Shown: positions 1 through 9,005 of the stretch, piece after piece | Layout: every line of letters begins with the position of its first letter | Position numbering within the stretch: the stretch's first letter is position 1 | NCBI GenBank assembly: GCA_040235415.1 | Contig: JBECKR010000235.1 | Span: forward strand, 1 to 10,515 | DNA: 10,515 bases | Direction: 5' to 3' | From: JBECKR01 sp040235415 | Lineage (GTDB): Bacteria; Acidobacteriota; Polarisedimenticolia; Polarisedimenticolales; Polarisedimenticolaceae | Position numbers and translations under genes: made by a program | The notes under the pieces: generated by a model | Told to the model about the DNA's origin: nothing | Database searches by the model: none | The model's input: the letters and a program-made list of their open reading frames with translations, nothing else

Positions 1-2
1 AC

Positions 3-128
3 AACAACGGCACCAACATCTGGTGCCGCGTGTTCTTGCAGTACGAGGCGCCGAAGTGGGTGTGGTACCTCTCCGCCCGCAGCAACGGCTACACCACGGT
101 GACCTGCGAGGCGCTGTGCGTGGACTGA
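3..128 (+). CDS. C-terminal fragment of an unrecognised protein (5' end outside window)
   Basis: An open frame enters from the left edge and ends at TGA 126-128, giving 41 residues. The fragment is rich in Trp (W7, W19, W21) and Tyr, has three cysteines (C8, C35, C39), and ends in the acidic residues CEALCVD. This composition differs from the Arg/Ala/Pro-rich peptides that wrong frames produce in such GC-rich DNA, so I take it as a real reading frame. Cys pairs with Asn/Gly/Thr/Trp are common in exported, disulphide-containing proteins, but no signal peptide can be assessed because the N-terminus is missing. I do not recognise the family. It is followed directly by the promoter region of the first tRNA and has no evident functional link to the downstream genes. 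Confidence 0.55.
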   Translation, partial: NNGTNIWCRVFLQYEAPKWVWYLSARSNGYTTVTCEALCVD

Positions 129-145
129 GCGGGAGCCGCTCCGTC

Positions 146-175
146 TTGCCCGTCCGCGCCGCGTCGGGCTACCCT
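146..175 (+). promoter_or_regulatory. Putative sigma70 promoter for tRNA-Arg(TCT)
   Basis: TTGCCC (146-151) and TACCCT (170-175) are separated by 18 bp. The expected start is near 182, about 11 nt before the tRNA 5' end, which suits a stable-RNA promoter. The -10 box is only a fair match (4/6). A GC-rich stretch between the -10 box and the start resembles the discriminator of stringently controlled tRNA promoters; that reading is inference. Confidence 0.45.
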
Positions 176-192
176 GAGCCGGCCCCGCGCGT

Positions 193-269
193 GCGCCTGT
201 AGCTCAGCCGGACAGAGCAACGGCCTTCTAAGCCGTGGGTCGCAGGTTCGAATCCTGCCAGGCGTACCA
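193..269 (+). tRNA. tRNA-Arg (anticodon TCT)
   Basis: A full cloverleaf can be drawn. The acceptor arms 193-199 and 259-265 pair over 7 bp, with a G-U at the first pair. The D stem is GCTC/GAGC, and the anticodon stem ACGGC/GCCGT encloses loop CTTCTAA with anticodon TCT at 227-229. The T arm is GCAGG-TTCGAAT-CCTGC. The discriminator is A266 and CCA is encoded at 267-269. It decodes AGA (and AGG by wobble), codons that should be scarce in this GC-rich genome. The terminal G1-U72 pair is slightly unusual. Confidence 0.95.
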
Positions 270-279
270 TCCTCGCGGG

Positions 280-308
280 CTGGCGACCGCCCGAGACGGT
301 ACTATAAT
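280..308 (+). promoter_or_regulatory. Sigma70 promoter for tRNA-His / tRNA-Arg(TCG)
   Basis: A perfect TATAAT lies at 303-308, with a weak CTGGCG -35 element at 280-285 (17-bp spacer). The predicted start near 315 precedes tRNA-His by about 16 nt. AT-rich hexamers are rare in this DNA, so the perfect -10 box at the right place is strong evidence. The next tRNA, Arg(TCG), begins only 17 bp after the His CCA end and is probably on the same transcript. Confidence 0.7.
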
Positions 309-330
309 CGGGCGCTTCCGCGGCGATCGT

Positions 331-407
331 GGTGAGTGTAGCTCAGTCGGTAGAGCTCCAGACTGTGGATCTGGCTGTCGTGGGTTCGAATCCCATCACT
401 CACCCCA
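331..407 (+). tRNA. tRNA-His (anticodon GTG)
   Basis: The acceptor GTGAGTG/CACTCAC (332-338, 397-403) is perfect, and the extra 5' G (G-1, 331) faces discriminator C73 (404), the identity hallmark of bacterial tRNA-His. The D stem is GCTC/GAGC. The anticodon stem CCAGA/TCTGG holds anticodon GTG at 365-367. The T arm has loop TTCGAAT and CCA is encoded at 405-407. It sits between two arginine tRNAs, recalling the Arg-His-Leu order of the E. coli argX-hisR-leuT cluster. Confidence 0.96.
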
Positions 408-424
408 AGCCCCGCGTCCCGCGC

Positions 425-500
425 GCGCCCGTAGCTCAATGGATAGAGCTCCGGACTTCGGATCCGACGGTTGGGGGTTCGAATCCCTCCGGGCGCGCCA
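425..500 (+). tRNA. tRNA-Arg (anticodon TCG)
   Basis: The acceptor GCGCCCG/CGGGCGC (425-431, 490-496) is perfect, the D stem is GCTC/GAGC, and the anticodon TCG is at 458-460 in loop CTTCGGA. The T arm GGGGG-TTCGAAT-CCCTC contains one G-U. The discriminator is G, followed by encoded CCA at 498-500. The first anticodon-stem pair is a C-A mismatch (C451/A467), leaving four good pairs. It would read CGA and possibly other CGN codons, which dominate arginine usage in this window. Confidence 0.93.
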
Positions 501-505
501 CACGC

Positions 506-546
506 AAAAAAATGGCGCCCACGGCGGGGGAGGGTGCCGGGGCGCC
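506..546 (-). terminator. Candidate intrinsic terminator, - strand orientation
   Basis: GGCGCCC (514-520) plus CGGC (522-525) pairs with GCCG (536-539) plus GGGCGCC (540-546). This gives an 11-bp stem with one bulged A (521) and a 10-nt loop. A run of seven A residues (506-512) lies on its left, so an RNA made from the - strand would show a GC-rich hairpin followed by seven U. Read on the + strand there is no U-run, so it is not a classical terminator for the tRNAs that end at 500. No - strand gene is recognisable upstream of it. Confidence 0.45.
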
Positions 547-551
547 CACGG
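514..551. repeat. Short direct repeat GGCGCCCACGG, two copies
   Basis: GGCGCCCACGG occurs at 514-524 and again at 541-551, a period of 27 bp. Both copies overlap the arms of the terminator-like hairpin, because GGCGCC is itself palindromic. The repeat may be only a by-product of that structure. Confidence 0.5.
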
Positions 552-573
552 ACGAACTGCCCAGAGAATTCGA

Positions 574-590
574 GAGGTCTCCGGAGCCTC
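574..590. other. Short inverted repeat in the tRNA spacer
   Basis: GAGG-T-CTCCGGAG-CCTC is a near-perfect dyad with one bulged base. It is nested in a wider potential stem formed by ATTCG (568-572) with CGAAT (598-602). It could be an operator-like site or part of an RNA fold; sequence alone does not decide. Apart from this dyad, the terminator-like hairpin and the Lys promoter, I see nothing definite in the 501-750 spacer. Confidence 0.3.
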
Positions 591-698
591 AGCAGACCGA
601 ATCGTCATTGGGTTACGCACGTTCGGGCGGCGCGTCAATACCCGAATGCAGGATTCCGTCTAGGCATCGCGGACCGTTCCGGGCCACGAGCGCCGAGG

Positions 699-728
699 CT
701 GAACGGCCCTCGGGCGTTGTGCTAGGAT
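699..728 (+). promoter_or_regulatory. Putative extended -10 promoter for tRNA-Lys
   Basis: TAGGAT (723-728) is preceded by TGC (720-722), an extended -10 arrangement. CTGAAC (699-704, 18-bp spacer) or TGAACG (700-705, 17-bp spacer) could serve as a weak -35 element. The start is expected near 735, about 16 nt before tRNA-Lys, which matches the spacing of the other tRNA promoters here. Confidence 0.5.
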
Positions 729-750
729 GCTCGCCGCTCCGAGCGGGTGT

Positions 751-826
751 GGGCCGCTAGCTCAATTGGCAGAGCAGCAGACTCTTAATCTGCGGGTTCG
801 GGGTTCGATTCCCTGGCGGCTCACCA
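751..826 (+). tRNA. tRNA-Lys (anticodon CTT)
   Basis: The acceptor GGGCCGC/GCGGCTC (751-757, 816-822) has one G-U pair. The D stem is GCTC/GAGC. The anticodon stem GCAGA/TCTGC holds loop CTCTTAA with anticodon CTT at 784-786. The T arm is CGGGG-TTCGATT-CCCTG, the discriminator is A and CCA is encoded at 824-826. It reads AAG, the preferred lysine codon in this window. Confidence 0.95.
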
Positions 827-889
827 CTCCGGCGGAGCGCGGCAGGTACGGTTGGCCCGGTTCGCCGAGAGTCCCGATCTCCTCTTCGT

Positions 890-972
890 GCGAAAGTGGC
901 GGAACTGGTAGACGCGCCGGATTTAGGATCCGGTGGGCAACCGTGGGGGTTCGAATCCCCCCTTTCGCACCA
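890..972 (+). tRNA. tRNA-Leu (anticodon TAG)
   Basis: The acceptor GCGAAAG/CTTTCGC (890-896, 962-968) is perfect. The anticodon stem CCGGA/TCCGG encloses loop TTTAGGA with anticodon TAG at 924-926. The longer variable arm (934-944) marks it as class II, as expected for leucine. The T arm is GGGGG-TTCGAAT-CCCCC, the discriminator is A and CCA is encoded at 970-972. No clear promoter is visible in the 63 bp after tRNA-Lys, so it may share that transcript. Confidence 0.95.
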
Positions 973-1032
973 CGTCGAAGGAGCGGCCCGACCCGCGCGG
1001 CTCCGCCACCCCCGACAGCGTGAGGTCCCGAG

Positions 1033-2310
1033 ATGAAGGTCGAAGTCAGCGATCTCAGCCCGATCAAGAAGCGCTTCGAGATCGAGGTCCCGCCGGACGA
1101 GATCGAGCGCGAGACCCAGAGGGTCGTGCGGCGCTACGCTCGGCAGGTGCGGATCCCCGGGTTCCGGCCCGGCAAGGCGCCGCTCGACGTCGTGCGCTCG
1201 CGGTTCCGCAAGGAGATCGAGGAGGACGTCCGCGACGGCCTGATCACGCGGACCTACGGCGAAGCCGCGCGCGAGCAGGGGCTCGAGCCGATCGCGGACC
1301 CCGTGCTCGAGAAGGTCGAGCACGAGGCCGGGGGACCGCTCCGGTTCAACACGACGTTCGAGATCCTGCCTCGGTTCGAGGCCAAGGGGTACCGCGGCGT
1401 CGAGGTGCCCCGAGTCGAGGACCCGGTCGGGGAGGCCGACGTCGACAAGCTCGTGGAGGAGATCCGTCAGGGGCACGCGCGCCTGGTGGCGGTGGACGAC
1501 AAGGCGGCCGAAACCGGGGACGTCGTCGTGACCGACGTCGAGGGGACCCCGAGCGAGGGCGAGCCGTTCAAGCGCGAGAACGTCCTGCTCGAGGTCGGAG
1601 CGACCGAAAACCTGCCCGCGTTCAACGAGGGGCTCGACGGGGTGCGCGCCGGCGACGTCCGAGAGTTCCCCGTGGAGTACCCCGCCGAGTACCACGCCGA
1701 GAACCTCGCCGGCAAGACGGTGCGGTACCGGCTGTCGGTGCACGAGATCAAGACCCGCGAGATCCCGGCGCTCGACGACGACTTCGCCAAGGACCTGGGG
1801 GAGTTCGACGACCTCGCGGCGCTCAAGGCGCGGGTGCGCGAGGACCTCGGCCACCGGAGGGCCCGCGAGGCCGACGCCCAGGCCCGGCGCGACCTGCTGG
1901 ACAAGGTCCTGCTCGAGAACCCCGTGCCGCTGCCGGAGAGCCTCGTCGAGGACGAGATCCGGCATCGTCTCGAGGACATGGCGCGCTCGATGATCCTGCA
2001 AGGGATCGACCCCGAGAAGGTCGATCTCGACTGGAAGCAGCTCCGCGACCGCCACGAGGAGCAGGCCCGGAAGTCGGTTCACGCCCGCCTCGTGCTCGAC
2101 GCCGTCGCGCGCCAGGAGGGGATCGAGGTGTCGCGTGAGGAGGTCGATGCCCGCATCCGGCAAGAGGCCGAGCGCATCGGCGAGCCGGAGGGGCGCGTGC
2201 GGGGGCGCCTGGCGAAGTCTGGAGGCTTAGAAGCCATTAAGAATCAGTTACTTAGAGAGAAATCGCTTGACTTCATGACCTCCGTTGCTAATATTCGAAA
2301 CCGGGAGTGA
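1033..2310 (+). CDS. tig: Trigger factor (ribosome-associated chaperone, peptidyl-prolyl isomerase)
   Basis: The 425-residue product is close to the E. coli protein (432). The N-terminal ribosome-docking domain carries the signature GFRPGKAP at residues 43-50, which in the family contacts ribosomal protein L23 at the exit tunnel. A PPIase (FKBP-like) domain lies at about residues 150-240 and includes EYHAENLAGK, shared with E. coli. The rest is the helical substrate-cradling domain. ATG 1033 is chosen because it starts the typical MKVEVSDLS terminus and has GAGG 7 nt upstream (1022-1025). No promoter is apparent in the 60 bp after tRNA-Leu, so it may be co-transcribed with the tRNAs. The final ~30 codons (from about 2216) are strikingly AT-richer, using TTA, ATT, AAT, CTT and AGA codons that are scarce in the rest of the gene. 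The stop lies 4 bp before clpP. Confidence 0.96.
   Translation: MKVEVSDLSPIKKRFEIEVPPDEIERETQRVVRRYARQVRIPGFRPGKAPLDVVRSRFRKEIEEDVRDGLITRTYGEAAREQGLEPIADPVLEKVEHEAGGPLRFNTTFEILPRFEAKGYRGVEVPRVEDPVGEADVDKLVEEIRQGHARLVAVDDKAAETGDVVVTDVEGTPSEGEPFKRENVLLEVGATENLPAFNEGLDGVRAGDVREFPVEYPAEYHAENLAGKTVRYRLSVHEIKTREIPALDDDFAKDLGEFDDLAALKARVREDLGHRRAREADAQARRDLLDKVLLENPVPLPESLVEDEIRHRLEDMARSMILQGIDPEKVDLDWKQLRDRHEEQARKSVHARLVLDAVARQEGIEVSREEVDARIRQEAERIGEPEGRVRGRLAKSGGLEAIKNQLLREKSLDFMTSVANIRNRE
2267..2294 (+). promoter_or_regulatory. Putative sigma70 promoter for clpP inside the tig 3' end
   Basis: TTGACT (2267-2272, 5/6 to consensus) and TAATAT (2289-2294, 4/6) are separated by 16 bp. The start would fall near 2301, leaving a leader of about 14 nt containing the Shine-Dalgarno GGGAG (2303-2307) and then the clpP ATG (2315). 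The site lies in the AT-rich island at the end of tig, where codon choice departs from the rest of the gene. Confidence 0.55.
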
Positions 2311-2314
2311 CACG

Positions 2315-2899
2315 ATGCCCCTGATCCCGATGGTGGTCGAGCAGACGGCTCGCGGCGAGCGCGCTTACGACATCTATTCGCGTTTGCTCAAGGACAACAT
2401 CGTCTTCATCGGATCCCCGATCGACGACAACCTCGCGAACCTCGTCATCGCCCAGATGCTGTTTCTCGAAGCCGAGGATCCCGATCGGGACATCTCGGTG
2501 TATATCAACTCGCCCGGGGGCTCCGTGACCGCCGGGCTCGCGATCTACGACACCATGCGGTTCGTGAAGCCGGACATCAGCACGTTCTGCGTCGGCCAGG
2601 CCGCCAGCATGGCCGCGGTGCTCCTGGCGGCGGGGCAGCCGGGGAAGAGGTTCGCTCTCCCGAACTCCCGGATCATCATCCATCAGCCGCTCGGCGGGGT
2701 GCAGGGGCAGGCGAGCGACATCGACATCCAGGCCCGCGAAATACTCCGGATGCGCGAGACGTTGAACAACATCCTGCGGGAGCACACCGGACAGGACCTC
2801 GACAAGATCGCGCGGGACACCGACCGCGATTACATCATGGCGGCGGGGCAGGCCAAGGAGTACGGTCTCATCGACCACGTCATCACCAAGCGCGAATGA
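2315..2899 (+). CDS. clpP: ATP-dependent Clp protease proteolytic subunit
   Basis: The product is a serine peptidase of 194 residues that forms the tetradecameric barrel fed by ClpX. The catalytic triad is visible: Ser98 in GQAASMA, His123 in IIHQPLGG and Asp172 in DTDRD, with the same Ser-His (25) and His-Asp (49) spacing as E. coli ClpP. The NSPGGSV segment (65-71) forms the oxyanion region. ATG 2315 is chosen because GGGAG lies 7 nt upstream and the protein then starts MPLIPMVVEQT, as in many ClpPs; the frame is open up to TTG 2285, but that would overlap tig. The N-terminal propeptide is short or absent compared with E. coli (207 residues). It lies 4 bp after tig, so it may be coupled to it as well as driven by the promoter within tig. 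Confidence 0.97.
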   Translation: MPLIPMVVEQTARGERAYDIYSRLLKDNIVFIGSPIDDNLANLVIAQMLFLEAEDPDRDISVYINSPGGSVTAGLAIYDTMRFVKPDISTFCVGQAASMAAVLLAAGQPGKRFALPNSRIIIHQPLGGVQGQASDIDIQAREILRMRETLNNILREHTGQDLDKIARDTDRDYIMAAGQAKEYGLIDHVITKRE

Positions 2900-2908
2900 G
2901 CGTATTAT
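2880..2908 (+). promoter_or_regulatory. Possible clpX promoter at the clpP stop
   Basis: TATTAT (2903-2908, 5/6) begins 4 bp after the clpP stop. A weak TCATCA -35 element (2880-2885) lies 17 bp upstream, inside clpP. The leader to clpX would be about 53 nt and very GC-rich. The -35 element is poor, so this is tentative. Confidence 0.35.
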
Positions 2909-2967
2909 CCTAGGGGGTGGCGGCGGTCCGGTCCGCGGCGTGCGGCGGCCGACTCGGGAGAGGGCAG

Positions 2968-4206
<1,239 letters not shown>

Positions 4207-4307
4207 GCGTACCGACGTCGCCGCCGGCCGAGCGACCGCATCCCCGTAGCTTCCACGCGACGGACGAGCCGCGCGCGTAGACCGACGGGTCCGAGGACCG
4301 GAATCCC

Positions 4308-4313
4308 AGGAGG
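4308..4313 (+). promoter_or_regulatory. Strong Shine-Dalgarno for lon
   Basis: AGGAGG lies 5 nt before the ATG at 4319, the most consensus-like ribosome binding site in the window. The rest of the 112-bp clpX-lon gap shows no convincing promoter, heat-shock element, CIRCE element or terminator. Confidence 0.8.
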
Positions 4314-4318
4314 AACGC

Positions 4319-6742
<2,424 letters not shown>

Positions 6743-6781
6743 CGGATCGCGGGCGCCGCGAGGCGCGAGCGGCCGAAAGCG

Positions 6782-7375
6782 TTGAAGATCACCGCCTGTC
6801 GATTCGTCGCGGCGGCTCACGGTCCGGAGGGCGAGCCGTCCGGACCGGGGGCCGACGTCGTGTTCCTCGGACGCTCGAACGTCGGAAAGTCATCTCTGAT
6901 CAACCGCTTGCTCGGCGTCAGGGGGCTCGCACGGACGTCCTCGACGCCGGGGCGGACGCAGAGCGTGAACTTCTACCGTATCAACGAGCGGTACTGGTTC
7001 GTGGACCTTCCGGGCTACGGCTACGCCAGGGCGCCCGAGGCCGTGAGACGGTCCTGGGGGCCGATGGTCGAGGGATTCCTCGAGAGGCGCCGCGGGCGCA
7101 TCGCGATCGCGATCCTGGTGCTCGACGCCCGGCGCGAGCCGACCGAGCTCGACGGCGTCATGCGGGACTGGCTCGAGGCGCGCGGGATCCGGTACGTCGC
7201 TGCGGTGACGAAGGCGGACAAGCTGTCGGGCAACGGCCGGGCGCGAGCCCTTCGCCGGGCGCCGGCGGAAGCGGTCCTGGTCTCGGCCACGACCGGAATG
7301 GGAGTTCAAGAGCTGTGGAGGCATCTCGATCACGCCCTCGACGGAGCGGCGGCGAAGCGCAAGGGATCGTCATGA
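6782..7375 (+). CDS. engB: EngB/YihA/YsxC family ribosome-biogenesis GTPase
   Basis: The product has 197 residues, as is usual for the family (B. subtilis YsxC 195). GTPase motifs are complete: G1 GRSNVGKS (30-37), G2 region TPGRTQ (55-60), G3 DLPGYG (75-80), G4 TKAD (143-146) and G5 SAT (168-170). Family members are needed for late 50S assembly. The start is TTG 6782: it gives an N-terminus resembling MKVTKSEIVISA of YsxC, and the only in-frame codons between the lon stop and 6782 are 13 non-start codons, so nothing earlier is possible. No good Shine-Dalgarno is near it (closest GAGG 6760-6763, too far). Weak initiation, or coupling to lon translation, is therefore likely. Its TGA overlaps the rho ATG (ATGA). 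Confidence 0.94.
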   Translation: MKITACRFVAAAHGPEGEPSGPGADVVFLGRSNVGKSSLINRLLGVRGLARTSSTPGRTQSVNFYRINERYWFVDLPGYGYARAPEAVRRSWGPMVEGFLERRRGRIAIAILVLDARREPTELDGVMRDWLEARGIRYVAAVTKADKLSGNGRARALRRAPAEAVLVSATTGMGVQELWRHLDHALDGAAAKRKGSS

Positions 7376-8619
7376 ACATTCGCGAGCTGAAGGAGCTCGA
7401 AGTCGGCAAGCTGGTGCGGCTCGCGTCCGACCTCGAGGTCCAGGGCGCGGGGAACCTGCCGCGACGGGAGCTGCTGTACCGCGTGCTGCAGGCGCACGCG
7501 TCGCGCAACGGGACGATCGTCTCGGAGGGGGTGCTCGAGAAGCTCCCCGACGGCTACGGCTTCCTCAGGAGCCCCGACGCGAGCTACCTCCCCGGGCCGG
7601 ACGACGTCTACGTCTCGCCGTCCCAGATCCGGCGGTTCGACCTCATGACCGGCGACACGATCGTCGGGCAGCTGCGGCTGCCGAAGCCGGGAGAGCGGTA
7701 CTTCGCCCTCGCCCGCGTCGACGCCGTGAACGGCGGATCTCCCGAGTCGCTCCGGGGGCGGATTCCGTTCGACAAGCTGACGCCGCTCTACCCCACGGAG
7801 AGGCTGCGTGTCGAGCTGCCCGGAAAGGACGTATCGGGGAGGGTGCTCGACCTCATGGCGCCGCTCGGCAAGGGGCAGCGCGCTCTCATCGTGAGCCCTC
7901 CGCGGGCCGGCAAGACGATGCTGCTGCAGGCGATCGCGCACGCCCTGGCGAGGAACCACCCCGAGGTCGCGCTCATGGTTCTGCTGATCGACGAGCGCCC
8001 CGAGGAGGTCACCGACATGCAGCGCTCGGTGCAGGGCGAGGTCGTGTCCTCGACGTTCGACGAGCCGCCGAGCCGCCACGTCCAGGTCGCCGAGATGGTG
8101 CTCGAGAAGGCCAAGCGCACGGTCGAGGCCGGGCGCGACGTCGTGATCCTGCTCGACTCGATCACGCGCCTCGCCCGCGCCTACAACGCGAACATCGCGT
8201 CGTCCGGCCGGGTGCTCTCCGGCGGACTCGACTCGAACGCCCTGCAGAAGCCGAAGCGGATCTTCGGCTCGGCGCGCAACGTCGAGGAGGGCGGGTCGCT
8301 GACGTTCGTGGCGACCGCGCTCGTCGACACCGGCTCCCGTATGGACGACGTCATCTTCGAGGAGTTCAAGGGGACCGGAAACATGGAGATCAATCTCGAC
8401 CGCGCGCTCGCGGACCGCAGGGTGTTCCCGGCGCTCGACCTGTTCCGCTCCGGCACCCGCAAGGAGGAGCTGCTGCTCTCCGCCCGCGAGCTCGACCGCG
8501 CCTGGGTGCTGCGCAAGGTCCTGCAGCAGATGTCACCGGTCGAGGCGATGGAGCTGTTGCGCGACAAGATGCTGAAGACCGCCAGCAACGAGGAGTTCCT
8601 CGCGAGCATGGCGGGATGA
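7372..8619 (+). CDS. rho: Transcription termination factor Rho
   Basis: The product has 415 residues (E. coli 419) and is a hexameric RNA-dependent ATPase/helicase that ends transcription. The RNA-binding cold-shock-like domain has GYGFLRS (61-67) and VYVSPSQIRRF (79-89), nearly as in E. coli. The P-loop is SPPRAGKT (175-182), Walker B VILLDS (258-263), the Q-loop region LDSITRLARAYN (261-272), and the R-loop FKGTGN (332-337). It lacks the N-terminal insertion seen in many high-GC Rho proteins. ATG 7372 is chosen because it gives MNIRELKELEV, aligned to E. coli MNLTELKNTPV, with AAGGGA (7361-7366) 5 nt upstream. The frame stays open far upstream through engB and lon, but that is a shadow. It overlaps engB by 4 bp, so a long untranslated rho leader like that of E. 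coli is not present immediately upstream. Confidence 0.97.
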   Translation: MNIRELKELEVGKLVRLASDLEVQGAGNLPRRELLYRVLQAHASRNGTIVSEGVLEKLPDGYGFLRSPDASYLPGPDDVYVSPSQIRRFDLMTGDTIVGQLRLPKPGERYFALARVDAVNGGSPESLRGRIPFDKLTPLYPTERLRVELPGKDVSGRVLDLMAPLGKGQRALIVSPPRAGKTMLLQAIAHALARNHPEVALMVLLIDERPEEVTDMQRSVQGEVVSSTFDEPPSRHVQVAEMVLEKAKRTVEAGRDVVILLDSITRLARAYNANIASSGRVLSGGLDSNALQKPKRIFGSARNVEEGGSLTFVATALVDTGSRMDDVIFEEFKGTGNMEINLDRALADRRVFPALDLFRSGTRKEELLLSARELDRAWVLRKVLQQMSPVEAMELLRDKMLKTASNEEFLASMAG

Positions 8620-8621
8620 GT

Positions 8622-8650
8622 TTGCGGGGGGCCCGGCGTTCCCCTATAAT
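8622..8650 (+). promoter_or_regulatory. Sigma70 promoter for rpmE
   Basis: TTGCGG (8622-8627) and a perfect TATAAT (8645-8650) are separated by exactly 17 bp. The -35 element begins 3 nt after the rho stop codon (8617-8619). The expected start is near 8657, giving a leader of about 50 nt before the rpmE ATG. This is one of only two perfect -10 boxes I noticed in non-coding DNA of this window. Confidence 0.75.
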
Positions 8651-8661
8651 CCGGCGATTGC

Positions 8662-8693
8662 GGCCGCGAAACCGAGGACCGGGAACCGCGGCC
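8662..8693 (+). promoter_or_regulatory. Stem-loop in the rpmE leader, next to the Shine-Dalgarno
   Basis: GGCCGCG (8662-8668) pairs with CGCGGCC (8687-8693) over 7 bp, and CCG (8672-8674) can pair with CGG (8680-8682) inside the loop. The tetranucleotide ACCG recurs at 8671, 8678 and 8685, exactly 7 nt apart. The stem ends 2 nt before the Shine-Dalgarno GAGGA (8696-8700). RNA leaders of L31 genes with autogenous control are known in several phyla; whether this is one is inference. Confidence 0.4.
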
Positions 8694-8707
8694 CCGAGGA
8701 CGACGTC

Positions 8708-8920
8708 ATGAAGCAGGGAATCCATCCCGACTACCACGAGGTCGAGGTCGTGTGCGCCTGCGGCAACACGTTCAAGACCCGCTCCACCAAGGAAGAGCTG
8801 CGCGTCGAGATCTGCTCGGCCTGCCACCCGTTCTTCACCGGACGCCAGAAGCTCATCGACTCCGCCGGACGCGTCGAGCGGTTCCAGAAGCGCTACCAGA
8901 AGTCCGGCGCCAACGCCTAG
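8708..8920 (+). CDS. rpmE: 50S ribosomal protein L31 (zinc-binding form)
   Basis: The product has 70 residues, the same length as E. coli L31, and is a component of the large subunit that bridges to the 30S. The zinc ligands are all present: Cys16, Cys18, Cys36 and Cys39 (CAC...CSAC), marking the C+ form rather than the zinc-independent paralogue (ykgM/ytiA type). The N-terminus MKQGIHPDYHEV and the segment HPFFTGRQKLIDSAGRVERF (40-59) are highly typical. ATG 8708 has GAGGA 7 nt upstream. It has its own promoter just after rho and a structured leader. The order rho-rpmE-prfA-prmC also occurs in some deltaproteobacteria, to my knowledge. Confidence 0.97.
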   Translation: MKQGIHPDYHEVEVVCACGNTFKTRSTKEELRVEICSACHPFFTGRQKLIDSAGRVERFQKRYQKSGANA

Positions 8921-8995
8921 CCGCCTCGCCCCGCTCGACCCGTCGTCGCGGATCGCGGAGGGGCCGTCGACGGGCGCCTCGCGCCGCGCGCGTGT

Positions 8996-9002
8996 GAGGT
9001 GA
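8996..9002 (+). promoter_or_regulatory. Shine-Dalgarno fixing the prfA GTG start
   Basis: GAGGTGA matches the 16S anti-Shine-Dalgarno over 7 bases. It places initiation at GTG 9006, with 6 nt between GAGG and the start, rather than at the next in-frame GTG (9012), which would be 12 nt away. The 85-bp rpmE-prfA gap also holds a possible 7-bp stem CCCGTCG/CGACGGG (8939-8945, 8968-8974) with no U-run. Confidence 0.75.
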
Positions 9003-9005
9003 ACC

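Noticed and set aside
396..638. - strand ORF with the peptide RRDSNPQPSDPKSGA
   Set aside because: This is the well-known false protein translated from the antisense of a tRNA gene, here tRNA-Arg(TCG).
193..972. tRNA cluster as an integration site (att duplications, integrase)
   Set aside because: All five tRNAs are complete, no second copy of a tRNA 3' end was seen, and no integrase or phage gene is present in the window.
757..2163. Long - strand ORF (468 codons), plus another at 762-1067
   Set aside because: They read antisense through tRNA-Lys and tRNA-Leu (peptides such as GNRTPNPQIKSLLLCQLS), and the longer one also through tig. High GC opens such frames.
2917..2967. GTG start giving ClpX 17 extra residues
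   Set aside because: The extension is not ClpX-like, and ATG 2968 has a ribosome binding site and yields the canonical N-terminus.
4207..4318. Heat-shock promoter or CIRCE element before lon
   Set aside because: I searched by eye for CTTGAA/CCCCAT-type boxes and for the TTAGCACTC-GAGTGCTAA dyad and found neither.
8939..8974. Hairpin CCCGTCG/CGACGGG as an rpmE terminator
   Set aside because: It has a 22-nt loop and no U-run, and such stems arise easily at this GC content.
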